Positions 1 through 8,169 of a stretch of 19,180 nucleotides of DNA are shown here, piece by piece (the first letter of the stretch is position 1; every line of letters starts with the position of its first letter). Source of the DNA: Thelonectria olida (Eukaryota > Ascomycota > Sordariomycetes > Hypocreales > Nectriaceae); the NCBI GenBank assembly GCA_020736575.1, contig JAGPYM010000137.1:1-19180 (forward strand), written 5' to 3'. Below the pieces are notes generated by a model. It ran no database searches. It was given only the letters and a program-made list of their open reading frames with translations, and had not been told where the DNA came from. The position numbers were made by a program, and so were the translations under genes.

Positions 1-1097
1 GTTTTAATAGGGCTTATAATTCGTTTTAAAGTAAAAGTCCTTATTAAATAAACCTTACTTAAGGAACCTTATTTTAACCTTTTAATATAAAAGTACCTTT
101 CTATTTAACTCTAATAATATAACTTTTATAAGTATTAAAATATACTAGCTATTTTTAATTTACTTATAATAATAAAAAAATATAAAAAATAGGGAAAAAG
201 CTAATATATAAAATTATAAACTCTTTTATATTTAGCCTAGCATATAATAGTATATTTTTAGCTATACTTAAACCTTTTAAATTATAAATTTAAATTTAAA
301 AGAAAAACTATAATTAGTTTAATTTTAATAGCTAGTAGTTAATTAAATGCAAGTAGCTATTATAATACTTTTAAATTATATATAAAAAAGCTTTTTAATT
401 AGCTTATATTATATTTATATATAAATAATTAAATATAATTAGTAAATTCCTTCTTATTATAAAAGCTTAAAGCTATTTTAAAAGCTAAAATATATTATAT
501 TTCTTTATTAAAATATATTATAATAAGGCTATATATTATAACTAATTACTTATAAAAGTATTTATTTTTATATATATTTAAAAGCTAAAAGTTTTCCTTT
601 TATAAATAATATAAAATAAAACTAGTTATAAAGTAAAATAAATAATAATTATTATATTATTATATAGTTTTATTAATTAAATATTTAAATAAGTAATATA
701 TTTTAAATAAATTAAATAGCTTAATAATTTAAAAAAAAATTATAAAATTAATAATTAAAATTATAATAAAATTAATAATTAAAATTATAATAAAATTAAT
801 AATTAAAATTATAATAAAATTAATAATTAAAATTAATAATTAAAATTATAATAAAATTATAATTAATAAATTTTAATAAACTTATAATATAAAAAATAGA
901 ACTTATTAGCTACTCTTTTATTTAAATTATTACTTATTTTATATTATACTAGTGCCCTTTTTAATTTCTACCTATTTAAGTTTATTAATTGCTAAATAAT
1001 AATATAAATTATATTAGAGTTTAATATATAAATATTATTAGCACCCTAGTTTATATTATACAACAAGGTAAACTTATAGTTTCTATTTATAAAAGCT
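1..1097. repeat. AT-rich, RIP-degraded repeat block
   Basis: Almost pure A+T with no credible ORF. The few C residues are mostly in CT or CC contexts, and CpA and CpG are very rare, which is the signature expected of repeat-induced point mutation. Two segments recur in the same orientation elsewhere in the window. Positions 1-100 match about 15298-15396, and 229-660 match 12019-13112 (there interrupted by an LTR) and 15620-15912. The block is therefore an old, multi-copy element mutated beyond family recognition. Composition becomes normal within about 20 bases near 1100. Confidence 0.85.
744..860. repeat. 24-bp A/T tandem repeat
   Basis: A 24-base unit of A and T only begins at 744, 768 and 792. 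A slightly shortened fourth copy starts at 816 and a decayed fifth follows to about 860. It contains only AATT/TTAATAATT-type words. It is probably a simple satellite that arose by slippage inside the degraded block, and no function is visible. Confidence 0.75.
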
Positions 1098-1474
1098 TCT
1101 CAATTAGGAGCTTCGATCCCTGCTACGAGCCTGAAGCGGTCCACAAACCTCCGCCCTTCGAAAAGGGAATTCTTGTCCCAAATGGCTCTAGCAAATTGGA
1201 TCGAATTTAGACCAACGCCTTTGGAAGCCTCATTCTGGACCGCTTTGATGTTGCCTGCCGCAACGTATCCACGCCTTGGACCAGTTCAAGCGCTGACACG
1301 GACAAAGAGTTTCGATCTGAGATGCTCAATGCAATTCGCAAGGTTTATAGAACCGTGTTCGTCGTTTCTGCAAGCTTACATGGATTTGAGCCTTCCGAGT
1401 GGCCGCTTGATTACAATTCCGCTAGCGTACAGGTCAGTCGGGATGTTGAACGCCTATTTATTGTAATCGGGGTC

Positions 1475-1482
1475 GCGGGGCT
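1475..1482. repeat. left target site duplication of the hAT element
   Basis: The octamer GCGGGGCT lies immediately before the left terminal repeat and is repeated exactly at 4545-4552. Eight bases is the diagnostic duplication length for hAT transposons. The sequence is GC-rich and not low-complexity, so chance identity is unlikely. Confidence 0.92.
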
Positions 1483-1508
1483 CATACCTGGGCGTTTGAG
1501 TTAACTCA
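1483..1508 (+). repeat. left terminal inverted repeat of the hAT
   Basis: Twenty-six bases starting CATACCTGGGC and ending AGTTAACTCA match the reverse complement of the right end (4519-4544) at 24 of 26 positions. The mismatches are at positions 12 and 16 of the repeat. The match ends after the subterminal AGTTAACTCA palindrome. Confidence 0.9.
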
Positions 1509-1600
1509 TGAGTTTCGACCCTTTTAACTCACTCATATGAGTTACGGCCTAGCCATAACTCACTCATGAGTTTAACTCAGACTCATGAGTCAACTCACCT
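1496..1600. repeat. left subterminal array of palindromic GAGTT/AACTC motifs
   Basis: About 100 bases are crowded with short palindromes built from one pentamer and its complement (GAGTTAACTC, AACTCATGAGTT, ACTCATATGAGT, GACTCATGAGTC), spaced 5-25 bases apart. A matching cluster lies just inside the other end of the element. Repeated subterminal motifs are known transposase binding sites in hAT elements, so this is the likely role. That is inference from position and repetition. Confidence 0.85.
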
Positions 1601-1685
1601 ATAATGATCATGTGACATCGCCAGCTTCCCAAATAGGAAGTTGGTGATAAGAATCTATGGTATTGAAGTGCAGAAAATCGCCGCG

Positions 1686-3958
1686 CTATTCAATATCACT
1701 AATTTCTATATCAATATCATCATTAGCAATGTCCGGATCACATACTAGCCCCAGCCCACCGTGCCGAGTCCCGACAATATGCCCATTCCGCATCCAGTTG
1801 CCGAGACACTCAACTTCCTGCAGCCGCTCGCACGTCATCGACAGCCGGTCCCATGATGCGGTCCTACGAGCGCCTGAGAAGGTCCTTTCTGGCTCTGCCG
1901 ACTGAGGGCTTATCGAGAGTATATCGATGGCCATACGGCTAAGGCGTGGAAACTGCCGTCGTTGTTCAATGCGACACCACCACTCCAGAGGTTTGCAATC
2001 GATCTTGACAGCCGGAGAATTAATAAATGCGTCTAGGTTATCGCCATCGGTTGAAAGAGCCGTCTCGACCTCCATCTCCTGTAGCAATAGCTGTAGCTGC
2101 GAAGGCGGCTTCCCCGGCGCAGCTGGCATATCCTCCGGAGTAGTTTCTATGTCTCCATCGATATTGGTATTGTATTCCTCCTCCCATATTTGCCGGGCTC
2201 CCACAATCGCTGGATTAATCCACGCACTCTTCCAGTTCTTATCCAAGTATGCTTTTCGACAGCGTGGATCGAGAAGAAGAGCGGCGACGTAAACGGGAGC
2301 CTCATCAGACATAGAGTAGTATTTATCGAGTACAAACCATCCCATCTCGATAGAATGGAGCATACGGCTATCATGGAACTCCGGGGTCGAGTAGTGTATC
2401 TAACAAATTAGTTAAAGGCTGTCTCTTTAACGGAGATAGACCTTACCTTCGCTTTCTCAAAGTGGCTGAGAAGACCATCCATCAGCCGCAGCGTACTGCA
2501 GAGGCTCGCTTTATCGCCTTCTGTTATCAAAGTTGCCTCGGTAAAGGGCTGGAGGAAAGTATGCGTTTTCGACAGTATATCCCAGTCGGCGCCTGATAGA
2601 AGATGAGCACAGCCGATGTCCTTGTCATGGTCTACCATAAACTGGACGATCTGTGCCTTCTTATCGAGGGCGACACTGATAACTTTATACCATGAGGACC
2701 ACCGTGTTGCGTTATCGATCCCGAGACTGCGACCCACAGCTTCGCGCCAGTTATCACTATGGATTGGAGAGCTTCCAATCCAGACTGCGAGATGGTGGAG
2801 CTTCTGGAGAGCATTAATGCCTTCCCATCCGCTAAATTCTAATTGCTGAGTAGTCCTCTCTCTCGTCGGAGGTCTCTGCTGTCTCCCCTGGTTCTCCTCT
2901 GATGTGTGATCCACCGTGGTATCGGGTCCTGAAAGCGTATTCTCATTCAGAGCAGTAGAGAAGGTTTCGATAGACTGCGCACCAGCGGCGTTGCCGGCGG
3001 CATTAAGGGCAGCGCGTAAAGCTTCTTTCGAGCGCGCGAGAAGGAAAGCTTGAAGGGAAAGGTTAATAATATGGCCGAAACAGCGGACACGGCGGCGGAC
3101 AGGATCGAAGATTATCTAGACGAAACTCAGCTGGCACAGCCATAGAAATTTATCTTTACTTACTCCTCGCCCGTGAAGTAGCTTCTTTGATAAAGCTTCT
3201 AGGCAGGTATTGTTCGAGGATGCGTTATCCCCAGTATGATAACCCACGCGTCGAATTTCGAATCGCCCCAAGACATCAGCGATCAGGCCGGCCTGGGACT
3301 CGCCAGAGTGGTCTTTTCGACACTCTAGCAGACCTAGAAGCGCCTTTCGAAGTTTATAGCCCTTATCGACCCACTGTCCGCATACTGCAAGCATACCATG
3401 TCGGTGTGGTGATGTCCAGAGATCAGATGAGAGGTGAATCATCGAAATGGCAGATTGAAGGGACTCGGCCAACTGAGCAGCGTAGAACTCATAGCTAGCT
3501 GAGATGTAGCGCATCACTGTACGTCGGGAGGTAATCAGACTATCCTCGATGGCAGGATTACATGCTAGTGCTAGGTCCTTTATCTCATCCCACTCAACCA
3601 TCGAAAAGGCCACTCTGCGACGTGTGAGAAGGCTGATAAGAGCTTCGATGTAAGCCTGTCGATTGAAGGCATTCCGTAATGCCGCTTCGGATGGCGTAGT
3701 CGATGATGTGATATATACGTCGAGCGATTGCTGAGATTGATTCTGCCGGCTAGAGAGCCCGATCAGATATGGATGATTATTCCTTATGTGGCGCCGCGCA
3801 TTGCCCTTATAGCCATCCTTCCATGGCTTCGCCGTACAGTATAAGCAGACATATAAAGTGCGAGGCTTCGCCTTCTCTCTGGTGAAAAATCTCTCAATAT
3901 CGATGAAGTCGGGGGCGGAAGAGGGTGTCCTCGGTACAGACGAAGTTTCGGATGCCAT
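1686..3958 (-). CDS. hAT transposase, 725 aa, three exons, apparently intact
   Basis: Coding order on the minus strand is 3958-3164, 3115-2447, 2399-1686 (726 codons with stop). Intron 1 (3116-3163, 48 bp) has GTAAGT and TAG ends. Intron 2 (2400-2446, 47 bp) has GTAAGG, a CTAAT branch site and a TAG end. Both remove in-frame stops and keep frame. Residues 36-62 form a BED-like zinc finger (C38, C41, H57, H62). The hAT DDE residues are all present: D179 in SSDLWTS, D244 in TGDNASSNN, and E659 in EPERTFSGARR within the C-terminal dimerisation region. CFGHIINL and ALLLDPR, typical hAT core motifs, sit near 277 and 530. The start ATG has a good context (GCCATGG). The protein should bind the element ends and cut and reinsert the transposon in the nucleus. 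No disabling lesion is visible, so it may be active. Confidence 0.92.
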
Positions 3959-4420
3959 GGCGATGGCTTGATGGTATAGATAATGGATCGAGGCGATGAA
4001 GAGTCTGCCGATAAATCGTACTAGAAACTGCAGTAGCTACTCGGAAGACTTTTTTTACCTTAAGATTCTTGTCAATTTCTGATGGATCTGGATCATAGGG
4101 ATAGAAGCTCTTGATTCTCTATCTAATGAGTGGAAACAGGTCGGTTTCTTATACATAAGATGAATTGGTCCTCCGGGGCCGTTGTGTTTAAGAACTTGCT
4201 TTTTGGGAGACATAGGTGATACCAACCACTGACGGGAAGTCCGGACTTCCGGGCTGCCGGTCTGAACTGCCTGTCTGAACTGCTGGAAGACCTTCCTTCC
4301 GGTTTGATCAAATGTATGACCCTTTGGTCTGTTGGATGTGATAATTCTGAATATAGAGGGGTTGCGATAGATTAGATTAGATTATAGAGCGGGCTAATCA
4401 GACGCCAGGAACGCCGTTGT
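3959..4420. other. hAT 5' leader/promoter region with a 16-bp palindrome
   Basis: This lies between the transposase ATG and the right subterminal array and has no convincing ORF. It should contain the transposase promoter, but no TATA box stands out. Positions 4235-4250 are a perfect palindrome, GGAAGTCCGGACTTCC. Two stretches, about 4103-4133 and 4234-4268, resemble about 6888-6918 and 7000-7034 outside the element in the same order (for example ATCTAATGAGTGG and GCCGGTCTGA). A fragment of another repeat may therefore have been captured here. Confidence 0.5.
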
Positions 4421-4530
4421 GAGTTTATGAGTTAACTCATGAGTTAGCAGCGATAACTCAGACTCAACTCATATGAGTTTTATGAGTTAGAGTTATGAGT
4501 TAACTCATGAGTTAGGTTTGAGTTAACTAA
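4421..4530. repeat. right subterminal array of palindromic GAGTT/AACTC motifs
   Basis: This is the counterpart of the left array: ATGAGTTAACTCATGAGTT occurs near 4427 and again near 4495, with AACTCATATGAGTT between them and several single GAGTT/AACTC half sites. The order and spacing differ from the left side, so the two ends are not simple mirror images. They are probably transposase binding sites. Confidence 0.85.
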
Positions 4531-4544
4531 AATGCCCAGGTATG
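4519..4544 (-). repeat. right terminal inverted repeat of the hAT
   Basis: Read on the minus strand it begins CATACCTGGGC and matches the left terminus at 24 of 26 positions. It lies directly against the target duplication. Confidence 0.9.
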
Positions 4545-4552
4545 GCGGGGCT
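4545..4552. repeat. right target site duplication of the hAT element
   Basis: This is an exact second copy of GCGGGGCT, adjacent to the right terminal repeat. The interrupted host reading frame resumes directly after it. Confidence 0.92.
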
Positions 4553-4859
4553 CATCAGAGTGGTATTGTTCTTTTCTTTCCTCCTTGCGGGATTGGCGTT
4601 ACAACACGCGAACGAACTACGAGAGTCTTTAGTGGATCGACCGGACAATCTCATCGAGAGTTATGCGCTCCTTCATCAGTGCGCCAGCTTGGGAGCTATG
4701 GTGGAAGATGTATTCGCGCACGATCGGTACGAAGGCCATTTTATAGAGGCGGCCAAGAAGAGGTGGACAATAGAGGATGGCCTTTCTAGAATTAGACTGG
4801 ACCAGGGCGGAAGGCCGAGATTCGAGGTTGGAAATCTGACGAGGAAAATGGCTGGCTGA

Positions 4860-5400
4860 CTTCCACTGATAGAGTTGCCGCAACCTTAGAGCCGAGGACC
4901 GAAAGAGCCGTAACCCTAAGCCATCCGTAATGACCAAGAAGTGGCTTGAGTTTGGTCTCAGAATAATGTTTTATACTCTTTCTTTAAGAGAATTTTAATA
5001 CCGTCGAGCTACTTCTATATATTTGAGAGGCACTCGTGTGATGATTAGTTGGACCCGTGTGAATCGCTGCACTATACGAACACTCTGGTTTCACGTCTTA
5101 CCCGCTCTGACACCTACAGTGAAAAAAAAAAAGACGAAATACTTCATTGTAGGGGTTACTGGGCTTGACTTCCAAGAGGGGTTAATTACTTCCTTGCACA
5201 GCCGCATGGACCCTTCGCTTCTCGTCATGCAGTGGGTCAAACTTGAAGTTGTGGAAGCCTGAAATCGAACAAACACATCAACGATAGATATTTCTTCACA
5301 ACTCACATCTTGTTTGCGCTTCATCTCTTTCCGGTATTTCCCATTATCATTTCTCAATCTACTAGCTTAGCTGTCTCGATTCATTTCAACAAGAATCATC
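4860..5400. other. non-coding stretch after the split gene
   Basis: I see no supported gene. An 80-codon ORF at 5023-5262 has no recognisable feature. Positions about 5270-5400 are pyrimidine- and CA-rich and lead to an ATG at 5401 in good context (AATCATCATGGCC), resembling a fungal promoter and 5' leader. There is also a run of ten A at 5122-5131. Confidence 0.4.
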
Positions 5401-5930
5401 ATGGCCGAACCAAAGGAACGGAAATTCCCAATTAGCATCATGCGTCTCTCGTTCCAAGAATCCGCCCAGGGTAAACTTAACGTATCACCGCAATGATATA
5501 AAACTATGGGAAAAGTCACTAAATAACCCAACTTCCAACGCATCTTGGCTCGAATGGGGTTCCTTGCGAAAGTGATGACGTGCCTACGACCAGAACCCTT
5601 GCACACTATAATACTGTACCCGAGACTCCTCACGAACGTTACGGACACCCGACGCTGGAGTCCTCTGAAGAACAGGTTCTTGAGAAAGTTGGCACTACGA
5701 AGCCAAGTGCTGTCGCTAACAATGCCATCCGAACTGCAACTCCAATCTCTTCGTCACGGAGTGCTTCGGATTGTTCAACCTCGGCACGCATGCCGCAGCT
5801 GCCGGCCGCATTGCTTGAGATGGTTGAAGTTCCGAAGAACACCGGCGACGGACCACTAAGCACGACCCCTTCACGTTGTAGCAGCACTTCCAGAACGTGT
5901 GACGCATCTCAAGAAGGACGCGAGCGATGA
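5401..5930 (+). other. possible gene relic after a promoter-like leader
   Basis: An ATG at 5401 opens 31 codons (MAEPKERKFPISIMRLSFQE, then TGA at 5494-5496). A GGTAAAC near the end could be an intron donor, but no acceptor joins it convincingly to later frames. Downstream two overlapping plus-strand frames stay open, one to 5859 and one to 5930. The second reads as a Ser/Thr-rich, low-complexity protein segment. I recognise no domain on either strand here. It may be a decayed gene or a chance ORF. It overlaps the 3' end of the NB-ARC fragment on the other strand. Confidence 0.25.
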
Positions 5931-6224
5931 TTCACCCTCAGCAAAGTGGGATTCCCATCGGCGAGTCGACGGTCGTTATCGCCTCCGGGTGTACCATAGA
6001 ACAGGTTGACGTTATCGGCATTGTCCAAGACCATCAGCCATAGACCAACTTCCTCTCTCTGCAGCCAGTCTTGGACCAGTCCGAGCATGTTAACACTAGA
6101 ATCGTTTCGCCGGGACAATTGTAGTCTGTCTGCGATGGATCGGTATGCCTCTCCGAACCTGGTCTCGGAACTCGCATGGACCCTGAAGACGCTTGTTTGC
6201 AGCGATGTTCCGCTCGTCAAATGA
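5909..6224 (-). pseudogene. NB-ARC (STAND/NLR-like) domain fragment
   Basis: The minus-strand reading gives about 100 residues that follow the fungal NB-ARC-TPR pattern: VFRVHASSETRFGEAYRSIA, then DRLQLSRRND, LVQDWLQREE and LWLMVLDNADNVNLFYG. The last is a Walker B/kinase-2 motif (LMVLDNAD). Intact proteins have a P-loop about 50 residues before this and a long C-terminal half with repeats. Here the upstream side runs into A+T-rich unrelated sequence at about 6225, and the frame drifts off the family after the Walker B region before its stop. Such proteins act in non-self recognition and programmed cell death in filamentous fungi, but this piece has lost both ends and cannot work as a nucleotide switch. 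Confidence 0.72.
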
Positions 6225-6395
6225 GATACTAAAAATAGACTACTCTTTTCACTTTATATTTGTACTAAAAATAAGTAGGTGAGTCGGAATTGGGAATGTA
6301 GCGTTAGGGGTAGTTGAAAGCAGCTCCCTGGGCACAGCAAGGGTTAGAAATACACAAGTATATAAGAGGGATGAAAGTTATATAAAATTAATTAG
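6225..6395. other. A+T-rich spacer with short direct repeats
   Basis: TACTAAAAATA occurs at 6227-6237 and again at 6263-6273. GTGAGTCGGAATT follows near 6280 and resembles the GCGAGTCGGAAA motif repeated at the start of the pogo-like element at 18522. It may be the remains of a small non-autonomous element, but no matching second end was found. No gene is visible. Confidence 0.35.
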
Positions 6396-6608
6396 ATGGC
6401 CAATATTCCAGCTAACGACTTCTTCGCCCGCCTCTACTCTGTACTAATTCCAAAAGTTCGCTGCCAAGTCTGCAAGAGCGAGGGGTATCGATTTGCTAGT
6501 CCGCAATTAACGCTAATAAATCACTTAATCTGCCTTCGTAACCTTGAACAAAGTTACTCTAGGGACAAGCTTAAATGTATGGGGAGTATAATAACCAGTG
6601 TGCAGTAA
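6396..6608 (+). CDS. small ORF, 70 aa, possible CCHC/BED-like zinc finger relic
   Basis: The ATG is in good context (TTAGATGGCC). The spacing C23-x2-C26-x16-H43-x2-C46 (VRCQVCKSEG, then LINHLICLRN) resembles the N-terminal BED-type finger of hAT transposases, including the leucine before the histidine. There is no transposase body downstream: the frame ends at 6608 and the following frames to about 6900 show nothing recognisable. It may be the 5' remnant of a second transposon, a host zinc-finger fragment or chance. Confidence 0.3.
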   Translation: MANIPANDFFARLYSVLIPKVRCQVCKSEGYRFASPQLTLINHLICLRNLEQSYSRDKLKCMGSIITSVQ

Positions 6609-7600
6609 ACTTAGGTAGTAAGTTGTGGCGCATTTACCAGTCGATTGGAGCGACAACTGGAGAACCACAGGGGTCGAGTTTATCGCCAATCCACCACCTC
6701 TTCTACCTGGACCAGCGATGGAAAGCCTTCATTTTATCGTTCTCATTAGTGGCATCCTCCTCCCCCTCTTCCTCCCTCCAGCCCTGTCAGCCCTCGCGAA
6801 CCTGGAAATTTTACAACGGAGAGCGGGGTTCCGAACTTACACCATTAGCACTGTCACATTCAGTAGTAGGTTGCAAAAGAAGTCATTAGAAAGCTCTTGA
6901 TTTCTTGATCTAATGAGTGGCTTGGGGCCCTATTTCTAGCTGTTTAGTGAGGCTCTAGCTGAGGGGTTGTTACAGTGCTGATACAGCTCTCTAACCGGTA
7001 GTTCGGACCTCCGGCTAGCCGGTCTGATCTTGACAAGCACGTAGGTGGCGCAAACTTAATAAGGCAGAATGGCCAACAAAAGTATCAGCCGCCGGCATAG
7101 AACTTTCTCTTGGCCTCTATATCGACGTCAATACTAACAGACACAGAGATCCGACAATTGGCCGCTCGTCTGCTAATACTTAATATTACTTATATATAGG
7201 CATGCAGATAGGGAGAGTTAAAGATATATAAACAGCAGGTGCATGCAGAAAGTTATACAGAGGGAGATTAATATGCTATTATCGGCCAGCTTATTATTGG
7301 AAAGCGAGGGGGTAGCGGTTTCGAACCTAAGCTAAGGGAGGTCGGCAGGTGTAATATTAAGTGACAGTTAGCTATCTAGCTAGTAAGGCTAAGATTCCTC
7401 CATTTCTTACAGCGTCCAAAATAACGAGCCGATGATGCAAAGTTATAGCCACTAGTCTTCCGGCGCCTTTGTGAGGTGGTTAGAGGCTAGTTTCACACTC
7501 TTGTAATTTATATTAAGGCGTTTTAAGTTTCCTGCAAAGAGACGACTAAGAGTAGTATCTATATATATATACCCGTCGGTTCCGTCTGTGTGGGGCACAG
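6609..7600. other. non-coding relic region
   Basis: No supported gene. Overlapping plus-strand ORFs at 6575-6900 have no recognisable domain. Positions about 6888-6918 and 7000-7034 share short blocks in the same order with the 5' leader of the hAT element (4103-4133 and 4234-4268), suggesting remnants of one repeat family. The remainder has mixed composition with a short (AT)n run at about 7559-7571. Confidence 0.45.
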
Positions 7601-7607
7601 GTTGACC

Positions 7608-7632
7608 GACTAAGTGAGACTTTCACTTAGTC
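7608..7632. repeat. perfect 10-bp hairpin
   Basis: GACTAAGTGA at 7608-7617 is followed by a five-base loop and its exact reverse complement TCACTTAGTC at 7623-7632. No U-run follows and no gene ends just upstream, so it does not look like a terminator. With the direct repeat right after it, it could be the edge of a decayed transposon. Confidence 0.6.
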
Positions 7633-7639
7633 TGGCACA

Positions 7640-7670
7640 AAAGTCCTGGACAAACACAAAGTCCGGGACA
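7640..7670 (+). repeat. 13-bp direct repeat pair
   Basis: AAAGTCCTGGACA (7640-7652) and AAAGTCCGGGACA (7658-7670) differ at one position. They sit eight bases after the perfect hairpin, an arrangement like subterminal repeats of DNA transposons. I could not find a matching inverted end on the far side of the pogo-type transposase. Confidence 0.5.
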
Positions 7671-8169
7671 TCGGAAAATCGCAGTTTTAGCGGTGTTTAG
7701 GTGTAAAATTGATATCCTTTTATTATTCTGACCGTCCCTGTTAATTTCTTCATACAAAATTTGAATGGGAAGCTATTCGTAGTTGAACCTTTGCACAGAG
7801 CTGTTTTTTTTATTTTTTATTATAAATTCCGCCCGTATAACTATTGAAATAGCCCGCCTTTTAACCTAAGCGTTTCCTGCCTCTCGAGGCACAACACCAC
7901 GTATTTCATCTGCTATTATCGTCTCTAGCATCGTGAAGTCAGGCAGCTCGAGCGGTCTTACTTTTTCTAGTGATTTCTGCTATCTATTTCCATTGCAGCG
8001 TGTGTGGTTGAGTCTCGGGCGGGCACGGCGTTAAAGGCAGCTGTATTAAGGCTTAGGTTAACGCCTCTATAAGTTGTATTTCTTCAGTTGGAATCGGCAG
8101 CGGTAATAATATTATCTAAAGCAGCGTTTCTAGCTGTTAAACAAGGCTATCGTAATCAACGCTACTGCT
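7671..8169. other. 3' flank of the pogo-type transposase, no gene seen
   Basis: This lies downstream of the transposase stop codon on its own strand. The sequence is mixed, with a T-rich stretch at about 7804-7824. No ORF with recognisable features was found. It may be the untranslated end of the pogo element plus older flank. The element boundary could not be placed. Confidence 0.4.

Larger units (their letters stand above)
1483..4544 (-). mobile_element. complete hAT-superfamily DNA transposon, 3062 bp
   Basis: The element has 26-bp terminal inverted repeats with two mismatches, perfect 8-bp target duplications, palindrome-rich arrays of about 100 bp inside both ends, and one three-exon transposase gene on the minus strand filling the middle. 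Unlike the A+T blocks around the window it shows no RIP damage, so it is either recent or has stayed below the copy number or identity that triggers RIP. The termini begin CATACCTGGGC rather than the common CAGNG hAT start. The pairing of duplication, inverted repeats and transposase makes the boundaries firm. It is inserted in a host reading frame. Confidence 0.93.
1098..4859 (+). pseudogene. unrecognised gene, probable membrane protein, split by a hAT insertion
   Basis: I do not recognise the family. Left of the transposon one frame is open from 1211 to 1482. Right of it the same frame resumes at 4553 and ends at TGA 4857-4859. Removing the transposon and one 8-bp duplication gives 579 nt, an exact multiple of three, open for 192 codons, which is unlikely by chance. 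Upstream the frame is also open to at least 1040 apart from one TAG at 1208-1210, which could be a mutated CAG. The insertion falls inside a strongly hydrophobic stretch (ending LFIVIGVAGL on the left, starting IRVVLFFSFLLAGLAL on the right), a probable membrane helix. A polar C-terminal tail of about 85 residues follows. The start is not identifiable because the 5' side runs into the AT-rich block. The gene is probably dead through the stop, the insertion and the lost 5' end. Intron structure is unknown. Confidence 0.55.

Noticed and set aside
744..860. CRISPR-like array
   Set aside because: It is a head-to-tail satellite with no spacers, and all bases are A or T.
1..1097. Mitochondrial DNA insertion explaining the high A+T content
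   Set aside because: No mitochondrial gene or tRNA is readable, and the segments recur as nuclear repeats with CpA depletion, which RIP explains better.
1927..2292. Plus-strand ORF of 121 codons within the hAT transposase
   Set aside because: It is antisense to exon 3 of the transposase, which has conserved motifs including the catalytic glutamate; the plus-strand frame has none.
4629..4937. Minus-strand ORF of 102 codons over the right half of the split gene
   Set aside because: The plus strand gives a continuous frame across the empty insertion site, which is stronger evidence than an unrelated antisense ORF.
7608..7632. Hairpin as a transcription terminator
   Set aside because: The window is eukaryotic, no gene ends immediately upstream and no T-run follows the hairpin.
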